Part shown: piece by piece, positions 8,321 to 17,769 of the stretch
Layout: each line of letters begins with the position of its first letter
How positions within the stretch are numbered: position 1 is the first letter of the stretch
The notes under the pieces: model-generated
Told to the model about the DNA's origin: nothing
The model's input: the letters and a program-made list of their open reading frames with translations, nothing else
Databases searched by the model: none
Translations under genes and position numbers: made by a program
DNA from: Chara braunii
Taxonomy: Eukaryota > Streptophyta > Charophyceae > Charales > Characeae
NCBI GenBank assembly: GCA_003427395.1
Contig: BFEA01000261.1
Span: 2,005,535-2,028,955 of the forward strand
DNA: 23,421 bases
Direction: 5' to 3'

Positions 8321-8387
8321 ATTGGACTCCCTAATGAGGGCGCTGGATCAGCGCCAGAGATTGGCCTCCCCTCCTCCAATCCTGCAG
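8314..8387. repeat. Nested inverted repeats
   Basis: CTGCAGGATTGGA at 8314-8326 is perfectly complementary to 8375-8387. Inside, GGCGCTG (8339-8345) pairs with CAGCGCC (8349-8355) around GAT. Confidence 0.8.
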
Positions 8388-8717
8388 CGATCATCCAAGC
8401 CTGATCCTGTGGCAGGGTGAGGATGGGAGTGGGGGGCGTGTGAGGCGGGATTGTTGCAATGCCATTAAGTTATCTAGTCCCAACATGGATTTGAGGCAGG
8501 AGGGATTGATCAGAATTCAATCTCATGCCACACTGCTGATCAACAGTTGGAAATGGCACACATCCTTTTTTTTTTGTCTCCAGATCCTTGCGCCTGGACA
8601 TGTGTGTTCTCCCAGATCCTATCATCCTAGCCATCCAGTAGAACCTTTTTTTTTTTTTTTTTTTTTTTGGGTAAAAGTAGGAACTTGTAATGCTTTTTGG
8701 GCGGGTTGTTGACACTG

Positions 8718-8768
8718 CTATTCATAGTACAGTCCGTTACGGTAAAAAGGAACAGAGGTGCTTCGAAT
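8718..8768. repeat. Dispersed repeat pair (copy 2)
   Basis: Relative of 4925-4975, sharing CTATTCATAGTRCAGTC and AACAGAGGTGCTTC-type blocks. A poly(T) tract (about 8646-8668) lies 50 bases upstream. Confidence 0.5.
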
Positions 8769-8866
8769 TAGTTTTGGGTTCTTTTGCTTTTTGGGTCTGT
8801 GGCTCAGTGTGTTGATTTTTCACTGGGTTTTTCCCACTCTTTGTGGTTATTCGCTGTGGTTCAATT

Positions 8867-8903
8867 GTTTTGCAGCCCCGGTCAACGACCGGGGCTGCAA
8901 AAC
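8867..8903. repeat. Perfect 17-bp hairpin with TTTTGC/GCAAAA base
   Basis: GTTTTGCAGCCCCGGTC (8867-8883), loop AAC, then its exact complement (8887-8903). The hairpin at 18787-18820 is built the same way with different arm sequence. Confidence 0.9.
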
Positions 8904-8958
8904 TATTGTCAGGGATACCAGGCCCATTTCCTGGCTCGTATAATAAATTTGATTTAGA

Positions 8959-9004
8959 AAAGAAGAAGAAGAAGAAGAAGAAGAAGAAGAAGAAGAAGAG
9001 GAAG
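8959..9004. repeat. (AAG)n microsatellite
   Basis: About 15 AAG units, ending in GAGGAAG. Confidence 0.95.
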
Positions 9005-9107
9005 TATTAACGACGTCAAGGAAACTTCACAGACTGTTGGTAGACAATGGCGGGATGGGACAACAAACGCAGTATAAAAAGGGTCCGTTGAAAATAAAAT
9101 AAAGGGC

Positions 9108-9230
9108 CTACCAACGCTACGATCTTCACCAGAACAGAGGGGACAGTCATTACAGCGGTATTTGGAACAACGTGCAGTTGAGATATGGTGATAGTGAGCA
9201 TGTGTTCTATTCAGGTGAAGAGGATGGTAA
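9108..9230. mobile_element. Diverged MITE copy (CTACC...GGTAA family)
   Basis: Left half: ATCTTCACC, then GTCATTACAGCGGTATTTGG. Right half: TTCTATTCAGGTGAAGAGG. These match the corresponding halves of the 111-bp element at 2965-3075. The inverted repeats are weaker here. Confidence 0.55.
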
Positions 9231-10650
9231 GATATTATTGTGTGTTTTTGGGCCCAATGTCCATGCGCGAAAGGAATGAAAAGGAGGCACTAGCGGGGAG
9301 CGCTAGTTCTTTTTGGTGGCCCTGCCTGCAAGTTCAGCCAGCCCGGGAGGGGTTCAAAGTTCAAACACAAAACTGATGGCTGTGCCATCCCCTTCCCTTA
9401 ACTGGATGGTATTTGCCACAGGGGAAAGGTTATGGGCTGCTGCACGCCGAACAAAGACGTACAGCTTACGTATTGAAGCCATGCGATGGATTGAAAAAAT
9501 AGACGATAAAAAAAAAAATAAAAAAAAATAGACAGATTGGAGATTTTAAGTTAGGTGATTTACAACTAGCTGTTCTGCGAGTACTAATGTGTGCTCTTTA
9601 TAAAAAAAAAGAAAAAGAAAAAAAAAAGAAAAAAAAAAAAGAAAGAAAGAAAGTGCAATGTGCATAGGATTGAGCTGCGAATCGGGGCCTGTGAGCAAGG
9701 CCTGCCTTCGATTCAGTTGAATTCCTTGCAATGCTGATCGTCGGATAGCGAGCAAGCTTGAACACAAACTTATTTCGCGTCTTTTTGTTGTCTGACCCTG
9801 AGACAACAAAGCCAAAAAAACAAAAACAAAAACAAAAAACGGAAAAAAGAACGAACACCACATGATGACAAACCTCTTTGCGTCGTTTGTTTTGTGATGC
9901 TGCAGGGATTACCTGCACCATCCAGCAAGCTACAGTCTTCGCACGAACAGAGCACCCGCTCGCTCCTTTTTATAGCTTTATCGGGTGTATTCTCGGACTA
10001 GATACAGTGATAACGACCAGGAACAGTCATAGTTTTTTTTGTAGCTATCTTCGCATCCTTATGTAATCCACCTCTTTGGTGGCAGGTCACAGATTTAGTG
10101 CCTGCCGAGTTAATCTTGGACATGATTGTGCGCTATAACTACTCGATAGAAAATGACCACGTCTATAACCCTTTGCCCTTCAACAATAGCCCACTCATAA
10201 GATTGTCTTTCCTCACATATATGGCCCCCCAATCTTCTTCGACCGTAGCCTCATATATGCATCCATTACCTAGGGGAAGATAGAATAAAACAAAGAAACA
10301 ATGGGTCTACGCCGACTCTACGGTCCACTTCTGTCCATGCTTTATATGATGTTCAAAATGACTACAACGGTTCCAACTACTGTTTCATGCACGCTAGTTC
10401 ACCCTATAGTACCCTATTTTCAGCAGGTTTGCTCACACATTAAAATTGTTGTCTTCCATGGGATGCTGGGCCCATTTTGCAGCAGGTGTTGGTCCCACCA
10501 ACAGGCGGGATTAGATTGTCAGATTAGCAAAAATAAAATTGAATTCACACTGTAGCTTACAGCTCTTGTACAAAAACAAAGGAGGACCACCCAGCCACAG
10601 TGCACTGGTGCTCCTTTTCATCCCCAAAAGGGCAACAAGGCACTACGGGC
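9231..10650. other. Repeat-derived spacer, no supported gene
   Basis: Contains A-rich tracts (about 9508-9530, 9601-9652 and (CAAAAA)n near 9813-9840). A block at 9999-10025 resembles one end of the 111-bp MITE family (GATACAGTGATAACGACCAGG). All open frames are short and look like chance. Confidence 0.45.
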
Positions 10651-10707
10651 GTTGATGATTCTAACACTTCAGAAAGAAACTCACGTGCTAACTAATTATC
10701 AACTCTG

Positions 10708-10779
10708 TGCGTCTGCCGGGAGTCGAACCCGGGTCTTTTGCTTGGAAGGCAAATATCCTAACCGTTGGACTACAGACGC
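10708..10779 (-). tRNA. trnG-UCC: tRNA-Gly (anticodon TCC)
   Basis: Base-for-base identical to the tRNA at 3690-3761: 72 bases, complete cloverleaf, anticodon TCC, discriminator A. The 5' flank CACCATGAA resembles that of the copy at 22104. No run of four T occurs within about 50 bases downstream, which is unusual for an RNA polymerase III gene and raises doubt about efficient termination. It sits in the first unit of a 309-bp tandem duplication. Confidence 0.95.
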
Positions 10780-11016
10780 TTCATGGTGTGAGGTCTTCGA
10801 AAAAGTATCTAAGAAAAAAAAGAGACATACGACCTCGCCACACAAAAACTCTCGAAATCCTGAGTTTCAAGAGTAGTTGCATCAACACACCGACTCTCGA
10901 ATTTGCGAATTTGGAGTGAAAATAGAAGTTTGAGAGGTGTCAGAAAGTACATTTTGAGAAGCCCCTTCTTGAAAACTCACCTTTTTTTCCCAGCCTGCAT
11001 GCAGAGTGAGTTTTTT

Positions 11017-11088
11017 TTGGGAATCCGGCAAATGAGCCCGGGTCTCTTGCTTGGAAGGTAAATATCCTAACCGTTGGACTACAGACGC
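11017..11088 (-). pseudogene. tRNA-Gly pseudogene in the duplicated unit
   Basis: The 5' half of tRNA-Gly(TCC) is intact (acceptor 5' strand, D-arm, anticodon loop), but the anticodon stem has a mismatch (TTTAC against GCAAG). The T-arm and 3' acceptor strand are scrambled: the expected CAGACGCA is missing and GGCAAATGAG replaces the T-loop region. It cannot form a cloverleaf. Confidence 0.85.
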
Positions 11089-11636
11089 TTCATGGTGTGA
11101 AGGCTTCAAGAGAAAAGAGATCGAAGAATAAAAGTGACATACGGCCTCACCACACAAAAACTCTTGAAAATTCGATTTTCAAGAGTAGTTGCATCAACAC
11201 ACCGACTCTCGAATTTGCGAATTTGGAATGAAAATAAAATGTTGAGAGGTGTCAGAAAGTCTGTTTTGTGAAGCCGCCTGTTGAAACTCGCCTTCGTCTG
11301 AGCCTGCATGCAGAGTGAGATTTTGTGAGTCTTCCCTCCCACCCTCGACGACCGCTTTTCGTTTTTCTCAAGGTGTCTGGGTTGTTACCCTGACACTGGT
11401 CCGACGGATGCATTTGGAAGTTATGTCCAGGTATCAGAGCCGTCGTTAGTAGGGGATTGTGTGGCGAAGGGGCTGAATCGCTAAAAAACGGCGCTCTCGG
11501 ATTCTTTTGGCAAACCGACACTTTTCAAAAATTTTCTTCAAGGTTTTGAGAGTGGGGTGGCAAGGCTCGTAGGGAAAGAAGAGAGGAAAATTATGTGGCT
11601 TCTTTCTCTCTTTTCGTGAATAAGCCATGAAGGTGA

Positions 11637-12081
11637 GGTGCCCAAGAACTAAATGCAAAAATTTCAAATTTCCTCCATCAAGAAAAGGACGCTGGGCTAT
11701 CATCCATCCTGAATGATGGGGTAGAAATAATAGTTCTAAACAACTTTGTGCTCAGGAAAGTAAGAGCACTGGGGCAATGGCCAAAAACGATCTTCAGAAT
11801 GGATACGGCAATTCAGGACTTGGAATTTGACCCCGCGGAATGGGCCTGGACACCAGGAAGAAGCAAGAACCTAAGTAGTAAGAACCAATATACTCGTCCA
11901 TGACTATACAGTTAAACTGGGTTACAATCTCCTGAATAAAACCAAGGATCCGAATCCCACGATAAAAAAAAGATGGACGAAGTTGATTGGTCAGGAAGCC
12001 ATCCAGATATCACAGATACCGTGGAAGAAGAACAAATCAATCCGACCAGTCAAAATTAGAAGCCTTCAGTGGCTTATGTCT
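11637..12081 (+). pseudogene. LINE-2 ORF2 fragment, part 1
   Basis: The first plus frame (11637 to TGA at 11901) reads into FDPAEWAWTPGRSKN, like EWQWNSSGRTRSGKSKK in LINE-1. It shifts frame near 11900 and continues DYTVKLGYNLLNK ... RPVKIRSLQWLM to about 12081, parallel to SVKATYRLLRPR ... RPAKMASLQWQ of LINE-1. The homology runs directly into the zf-RVT region that resumes at 13121. The reverse transcriptase core is missing, so the element is truncated upstream and has at least one frameshift. Confidence 0.8.
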
Positions 12082-12739
12082 TCTTCTTTTTTTTTTTTTT
12101 AATTTATTTATTTAAGAAAGTCCAGGGTGTTGTAGAGGCCAGTCAGTGTGTGCACAGTGATCACCTGGAACTGTGAGCCGTGGGTGTCCTGGAATATGAG
12201 ACCACCTCCCAACCCATCCTCACGTCAATACTCCTAGCGCACCCCCTATCTCACTATTCTACCTCAGTGTGACCAGCACTCAGGACCATTGCCCTACCAA
12301 CGGGCAGGCAACTTGGACCGAACAACAGTGATAGGCACCAGGGCTGATAGATTGCCCAGCGCTGGTGGAAGCAGAATCGGACGAACCTTGTCGAACGGGA
12401 ACTTCGGACGCCAGGCCCAGACAATGAACTACAGGCCCCATATATATATAGCCACCGGACAGTTCTATCCGAATGTCAGTAGTGACTGCACCCAATGGCA
12501 CCCTATCCAACCTACCTGAACCTACTGCAGGCACTAGACCCCACCAGTGACTAGCTCCCCAGCCTGTTTTTTTGTGTATATATTCTCTGAATCTGTGTAG
12601 ACAGTATCATGTGTGGAAACTTGTGTACGTAACCTGTAAACGATATATAATTCGCAAGCTATGTGTATATGCCCAAAAGCTATGTGTACTCTGTGAATCA
12701 TGTACCGAGGAGAGAACGGGCCAGCTCGACAAGGACCCC

Positions 12740-12817
12740 CACCAAGGATCGAACCAAGCTTGAACCCGTGACCTTGTAACATGTAATCCAAGACTCTACC
12801 GTATGAGCAACTACCGG
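12740..12817 (-). repeat. tRNA-like SINE head (second)
   Basis: Minus strand: TAGTTGCTCATACGGTAGAG resembles an A box. CACGGGTTCAAGC and GGTTCGATCC both resemble B boxes. No acceptor stem closes it, so it is a retroposon promoter head rather than a tRNA gene. Confidence 0.6.
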
Positions 12818-13034
12818 AAATGGAATGATCGTGTGATATGCCAGACTGGGGAGAACATCAGAACACCCGAGACCAACACCCCAAGCAAACCCTGTGAAAC
12901 CCACAACCAACATACAACACCGTGGACTACCCTTGGGTGGTGCGCAGGCAGTGTCTGTAATAGTACCATGCGTCAGCCCAAGATGTGCGTCCAGCTGTGC
13001 GTCAATCTAACGCCCTGCCGGTGTCCATGCGCAA

Positions 13035-13111
13035 GGCTGCGGGATTTTGAACCCGCAACCTTATACCACAATGCGCATTTCCAACTGGTGCTCTAACCAC
13101 TGAGCTACATC
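13035..13111 (-). repeat. tRNA-like SINE head (first)
   Basis: Minus strand: TAGCTCAGTGGTTAGAGCA (A box with D-arm) and GCGGGTTCAAAATCCCGC (T-arm with B box) at tRNA-like spacing. The anticodon arm and acceptor do not pair, which fits a SINE head. Confidence 0.7.
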
Positions 13112-13120
13112 AACTGGACA

Positions 13121-13733
13121 TACGTAGCGTTACCTGTCAACCAATGGCTGCATATCAGAAGAAGGCACAATGACCCCAATAGCTCTGACCTATGCGTAAT
13201 ATGCTCGGAAAATGAACCGGAAGACATGATACACTGTTTACTAAGGTGCAGAGAACCGACGGAGAATTGGGCCAGGGCATCAGCCCTCTGGGCATCCCTT
13301 TTCCCGACTCCCCTCCCCGAACACCCCATCCAACTCCTCCTCTGGACTAACATTCCAGCTCAGTTCCACAAGTCCGAAAAGATATGGTTTGGGATGATCA
13401 GAAAAGTAACACTCTGGTCTATAATAAAAGGAAAGGTGCAGCAGAACCATCGAAGGGATATCAACACCAAGGGAGAAAGTTTGGGCGGAGACAAGGACAC
13501 TAATTCAGGCAGAGATTTTATGCAAGTGGCAGAAGACAAGACAATTCATGACGGATGATGTTGATCAGCAGCAGAGAACAGTGAAGAAATTGACAAAGAT
13601 ATGGCTGGCAGGCGGCAAGGTAGCAGAAATAAAGGACTTCCGCATACGTTGGAAGGACTGGCACAATTCAGAAGTGGGCCTGAGAAGACAGAGAATCCAG
13701 CAAGCTCCAGCACAAGCCACACAAGTATCATAG
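13121..13733 (+). pseudogene. LINE-2 ORF2 fragment, part 2 (zf-RVT knuckle and C-terminus)
   Basis: The plus frame from 13121 reads LPVNQWLHIRRRHND, then C-V-I-C ... MIHCLLRC (13193-13252), a C-x2-C...H-x4-C knuckle as in LINE-1. It continues to a stop at 13556. A second frame (13548-13733) carries a basic C-terminus (KKLTKIWLAGGKVAEIKDF) that parallels the end of the LINE-1 protein, implying a frameshift near 13550. Its 5' boundary is the SINE head. Non-functional copy. Confidence 0.8.
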
Positions 13734-14068
13734 CATACGGCTGTGAATCTACAAGTGCGGAAAAATGTGAAGACTGTCTGTCCCTTTGCTTGTCCCTTTC
13801 TTGTGCTTCGAGATATTTACAACAGGTCCTAGGTAGATAGACCTGAGAGGAAAGGTGGAAGCAAGGCAGGCTGACAGTCGATCCTCCATACTACTGGAGC
13901 AATCAATGCTGATCAGTAATCCTTCCGCCAGACGGAAGGAAGCGTGAGTCTGTTGATATTGTTAATTTTGTTTGACTTGCCGGTGGAATAGGAACCGGAC
14001 TGACGCTCCCCAGAATGGATATGGAGCCAGGGCCATAAGGACCTGTTTTATTCAAAAAAAAAAAAAAA
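13734..14068 (+). mobile_element. LINE-2 3' untranslated region and poly(A)
   Basis: Holds GCAATCAATGCTG (13900), a CCTTCCG/CGGAAGG hairpin (13921-13939), a CCGGT/ACCGG stem-loop (13980-13997), a GCTCC/GGAGC stem-loop (14005-14027) and 15 A (14054-14068). It is directly downstream of the LINE-2 frame, so this tail variant belongs to that element. Confidence 0.8.
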
Positions 14069-14077
14069 GAAAGGGGA

Positions 14078-14159
14078 GCTGGGCCCGGTTCCCAGCACGT
14101 GTCGCTCCCAACGAATAGATAGGAGGATCATGTCGTTTTGGAAAAAAAAAAAAAAAAAA
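14078..14159 (+). mobile_element. LINE 3' tail copy with poly(A)
   Basis: GCTGGG (14078) pairs with CCCAGC (14091). CTCC (14105) pairs with GGAG (14122) around an AACGAATAGATA loop. An 18-base poly(A) follows at 14142-14159. It lies immediately behind the LINE-2 tail, so two 3' ends stand in tandem. Confidence 0.75.
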
Positions 14160-15010
14160 GAGGCTGAAAAACCAAACTCCTAGAGGACAGTGCTAGGTTT
14201 GGATGACACGGCCGCGATGATGTACAAACTGCAAAGGGAGGGAGGGACAGAAGCGACCTGCAAGTTGATTCCCTACGAATAGGGCCCAAAAATAAATGAC
14301 GCCCCCAAAAAATGAAAGGGCCGAAAACTGTCGGCTACCTCAGTAGGTTCTATACCTGAGCCGCACCACATAGGTGCTGGGTTCTGTTCCTGTTGCTATC
14401 ACTTTCGGTGGCCTGAGGAGGATGGCCAGGGCCAGTGGACGCTGGTAGCTCGCTGGGGTGAGTCGTGCTGCCCTGTAACCTGTGGCCATGCGGGAGCATC
14501 AGGCCAGGTGGACGTGGCTGCTCAGGTCCTGCTTGCGGCCAGTCAGGGACACACACAATAAAGAATTCCCAGGTTAATTCTCATAGCTGACATTCATGGC
14601 TCCATTACGATGCCTATCAGGGTTAAGACCCTCAGTTTCACGATGCTTCACGAGGCTTAAACTCTCAACATACCTGTCATAACAGAAGCTCGATAACCAA
14701 TAATCATCATGACATATAATCTACAATAACTTCCATAGTAATCTCGAATTAACTGGGGCCTGTCACCTGTGGAGATATCTCAAGACTGCCGCCCTTTTGG
14801 TAAAAAAGAAAAGAAAAGAAAAGAAAAGAAAGATTCAAAGAAATGGCAGTCAGGTTTAAAAAAAAAAAGAAAGAAAAGGTATTGAGTCGGTAATTCGCAT
14901 CCGTGGACAACCGAAACGTTGTGGGGGTAGGGTCTGGCTGTGGCATTCACACCGGGAAGTTTTCTTTATCAGGCCTTTTTTGTTTCTACGTTTCCAATAT
15001 CTTTCACTTG
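14160..15010. other. Spacer, (AAAAG)n tract, no gene seen
   Basis: (AAAAG)n at about 14803-14832 and an A-rich run near 14858-14876. The open frames are short and overlap one another. Confidence 0.45.
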
Positions 15011-15015
15011 AGTAC

Positions 15016-15361
15016 TCCCCTTGCTCCACCAGTCGCCACGGGCCTCGCGTCAGAATTTTCCTTTTTCATGGCGACTTGGTCGTCTTGGGTACTCGCCGCG
15101 CTTCCCTTCCCCCCCCTCCACATGCAACGGCAGGGTTGCCGTGGCTCCTCTCTGCCACCCACCAAACGTGGTGGGTAACTCATTGTCCCGGCCCGGGCAG
15201 TCTTGGCTGGCCCTGGCCTTGTCTTGTAGCGCTCAGTGTCACTCAACCGCGTGGTGAGTGGTCAAGTGTGGTTACTGGTGGAGCGACGGAGACTTTTTGG
15301 TGAGAAAGTCCCATGGTGAGTGCCAGCACAGGAAGGTTTGGTGACGGGTGGAGCAAGGCCC
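15016..15361. mobile_element. MITE-like element with CCTTGCTCCACC ends
   Basis: The left end CCTTGCTCCACCAGTCGCC and the complement of the right end (GGGCCTTGCTCCACCCGTC) agree over about 19 bases. A further inverted copy (ACTGGTGGAGCGACGG) lies at 15272. The ends resemble the GGGCCTCGCCACACC type at 18972. No clean target duplication was found, so boundaries are approximate. Confidence 0.45.
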
Positions 15362-15510
15362 TTATACAGCTGCACCCTCCATCTGTGAATCTTTTCAGTT
15401 TCTTTCTCCATTTTGAAGGACTTGCGAGCCACACAATGACGAAGGGGGGTACTCAAAACTTTGTGCCGCACCCTCCTCCCTGGGGCGGCCCATGCCCAGT
15501 AGGTCAAACC

Positions 15511-15835
15511 TGACTGCAGCCCTGTGCTAGTCCCGCTCGGCACTGCGAATCGTTGGGCAGGGCACTGGTGGCTTAAAGCTCCAGTGGCTCCCAACCTCTT
15601 TTTCCCATTGCAGACTTTTGTACGGACTTTAAAAATCTGAACCACTGGCCCGCCATTTGCGTGGGGCTTCCCACCGCAGCCCTGTGCAAATCCTGCACGG
15701 CATCATGAATAGCTGTGCAGGGCACTGAAGGCATAAAGCTCAAGTGGCTCCCAGTGGCCTCTCTTTCCCAATGCGGACTCTTGCATGTGCTTAAGAAATC
15801 TGAACCACTGGCCCGCTCTTTGCCTGGTGGTGCCA
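15511..15835. repeat. 160-bp tandem duplication
   Basis: GCAGCCCTGTGC starts at 15516 and again at 15676. Both units continue through GGGCACTG, AAAGCTC, GTGGCTCCCA, TTTCCCA and AATCTGAACCACTGGCCCGC, with moderate divergence. Confidence 0.8.
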
Positions 15836-15954
15836 GCCTTTTTCGTACGGGGACACCGAGCCTTTTTCTCAAATGGCTGGGCCATCTACTGGCGGCCGGT
15901 TTGAACCACCAGCACTTCCGAGGCACGTTTTCTCCCATGCTGGAGTACTGAGCG

Positions 15955-16095
15955 CCCCAAAAAAATGAACCAGCACACCTTTCTTTTGCCTGGCGTCGCC
16001 AGCCATTTTGCTCTGGTAGCTGAGCCTCGAAAAATGGTTAACGGACCAGGGTGGAAACGAATGGCTGGGCCAAGTACTGGTGGTTTAAGAGGAGG
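15955..16095 (+). repeat. Dispersed repeat with CCAGCCATTTTG core
   Basis: Same block order as 2345-2490: AAAAAATGAACCAG, TTTGCCTGGCGTCGCCAGCC, GAATGGCTGGGCC and AGTACTGGTGGTTTAAG. Confidence 0.55.
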
Positions 16096-16199
16096 GATAC
16101 CTGAAAGGAGGAGAGGGAGGTCTTTCTAGGGTGGCAGCTATTCCATCCCTGTGCTTGCCGAGGATTGCACTTGCAAATTTGTTTCACTTTTCTCATTTT

Positions 16200-16430
16200 T
16201 TAACATAAACTAGGGAACTGACTATTGGAGGTGATATAAGCATCCTCCACTAGAGGGTCCCCTAGTTGTGATGCGTCCAATACGTTGGTGGGGACCTGCA
16301 CCTGCTCCAAACTGGGTCCAGTGTCCTTCACACAACGGCTTTGAGCAAAACATGTGGACATTGACAGGGTACAGCATTGATTACGCTCATATGAGGGGAT
16401 TAACTGTCCCTGTGATGCTGAAGCCCCCCA
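16200..16430 (-). mobile_element. LINE 3' tail copy, diverged
   Basis: Minus strand: TAATCAATGCTG (near 16371-16382), then GGACACTGGACCC, then a GTCC/GGAC stem at the position of the usual GCTCC/GGAGC, then GGAGGATGCTTATATCACC as in the copies at 5010-5050 and 20905-20925. The tail is only A-rich (TTAAAAAATGAG). Confidence 0.55.
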
Positions 16431-16499
16431 CCCCGGTACTGGCTCAATGATAGAAGTGCCCACTCAGCACCAGCAACCTGCTAACCTGGTCCCTTCACG

Positions 16500-17050
16500 A
16501 CAGTGCAAACAGCCCACCCCGGTGCCCATCCCCAATTCCCCTGCCTCTTCTACTCCTCTCTCTCCTCCCCACCTCTCGAACCCCTCTCACCACCCCCCTT
16601 GAGGCCAGCCGGAGCAGACGGCAGCTGGCAGTCACATGGGGCGCAAGGCTCCGAGCAGCAGATACATCAGGCAGAACCTCAGTGCCCAGCCAGAGCACCG
16701 TACATTCTCCAACAGGGAGAAAGCCCCCCAGCAGCAGACACAGCTCGCGGGACAACGGCAGATGTGCCCAACAGAGAGTAGCTCGCCTGGGACAGGGGGT
16801 AGGGGAGAAGGAACACCAGGCACGGACCGCCAGCCGCAGAGTGCAAACAGTACAAGGGCCTTTGGAGTTTATAGCACCCAGCCGCGACAGGGGGCCTGGC
16901 CCGCCAGCAGGGCCAAATCACACCGCCACGGCACAGGCGTCCAAATGCAAGTAGCGCTCCTGAGACAGGGGTCAGGCAGGGAAAAGAAATGGCAGAGTGC
17001 AGCGCTAGCCGCAGGATACACAGAGAGCAACAAGTCAGACTGTTAATCCT
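16500..17050. other. GC-rich, Q/S/R-rich open frames, no supported gene
   Basis: A plus frame at 16636-17046 (136 codons) is rich in Q, S, R and G, with no domain. It ends just before a LINE tail copy, so it could be the decayed C-terminus of a LINE protein, but it shows no knuckle motif. Long minus-strand frames overlap it. Confidence 0.3.
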
Positions 17051-17060
17051 CTCCTGTCCG

Positions 17061-17173
17061 GAGGGCAATCAATGCAGTCCGAGGCTTACGCAAATGACAG
17101 AAAATCTCGAACTTGTTGGGATGATGGATCCCGTGCCCAGAACTCGCTGCTTCCCACGAATAAGATCGGACCC
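17061..17173 (+). mobile_element. LINE 3' tail copy, degenerate
   Basis: GGCAATCAATGCAG (17066), then GATCCCGTGCCCAG and GCTTCCCACGAATAAGATCG, follow the LINE 3' end order. Stem 1 is broken and stem 2 is reduced to TCC/GGA. No adjacent poly(A). Confidence 0.5.
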
Positions 17174-17589
17174 ATCAAAGCGGCAGCACCTTCACCAGGT
17201 ATGGGCTCTTAGCCCTATCTGAGGAAGCCCAACCTGGGACAGCCCATCCCATAGCTGAGGCAGTAAACCCTGTATGTCCTGAGTCCGGCTTATACAACAA
17301 CCTGGGCTTTTTAAAGGGGGAAAAAAAAGGAGGGCCCACCTGAGCTGATGTTTAAAAAATAATAACGAAAAAAAAAGAAAAAAAATTGGAGATACCAAGC
17401 CCATATCGCTGAATGGTACACCCATGAACTGTTTGATTGGGATACTGATCCAATCATGATCCAATTAACTGAGTGAGACAGCTTACCTGGGGCAAGTCCG
17501 TTCCACAAAGATATCTTGAGGAAGTCGCCGGGGAAAGACAGAAGAACGGATCAAAGGAAAAAGAAAGAAAAGTAAGGGACCGGTTAAAG

Positions 17590-17665
17590 AAAAAGAAAAA
17601 AGGAGGAAAAAAGGAGGAAAAAAGGAGGAAAAAAGGAGAGAAAAGGAGGAAAAAGAAAGAGACCT
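17590..17665. repeat. Purine tract, 11-bp units
   Basis: AGGAGGAAAAA-type units repeat about four times in a wholly A/G stretch. Confidence 0.85.
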
Positions 17666-17769
17666 GTCAGAACGCTCTCATCTCGTTACCCCCCTGCCAT
17701 CAGCAGAGGAGTGCGTTCATCAACGGTGGGGACCAACACGAGGGGGTCCCACCCAGCATTCGCGCTCTG

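Larger units (their letters stand above)
10708..11330. repeat. 309-bp tandem duplication carrying tRNA-Gly
   Basis: The tRNA 5' end (ACAGACGCTTCATGGTGTGA) occurs at 10772 and again at 11081. The following blocks repeat in order: CCTCRCCACACAAAAACTCT, AAGAGTAGTTGCATCAACAC, GAGAGGTGTCAGAAAGT and CCTGCATGCAGAGTGAG. The offset is 309 bases. The second unit is as well kept as the first outside the tRNA. Confidence 0.9.
12082..13118 (-). mobile_element. About 1 kb SINE-like insertion splitting LINE-2
   Basis: It interrupts the LINE between ...SLQWLM (12078) and YVALPVNQWL (13121), against SLQWQIERRCLPTNDWL without a gap in LINE-1. On the minus strand it starts with one tRNA-like head (13111-13035), contains a second (12817-12740) and perhaps a third with A-box only (about 12308-12290), and ends in an A-rich tail (12118-12082). 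Only one poly(A) tail is evident. A partial end of the 111-bp MITE family lies at 12448-12486. No certain target duplication seen. It may be nested SINEs or one multi-headed retroposon. Confidence 0.6.

Noticed and set aside
9070-9080. TATA-box-like AGTATAAAAAGG
   Set aside because: No downstream gene or open frame; one match in AT-rich DNA is not evidence of a promoter.
12280-12310. Third tRNA-like head as a tRNA gene
   Set aside because: Only an A-box-like GTTGGTAGGGCA is visible; no B box and no cloverleaf.
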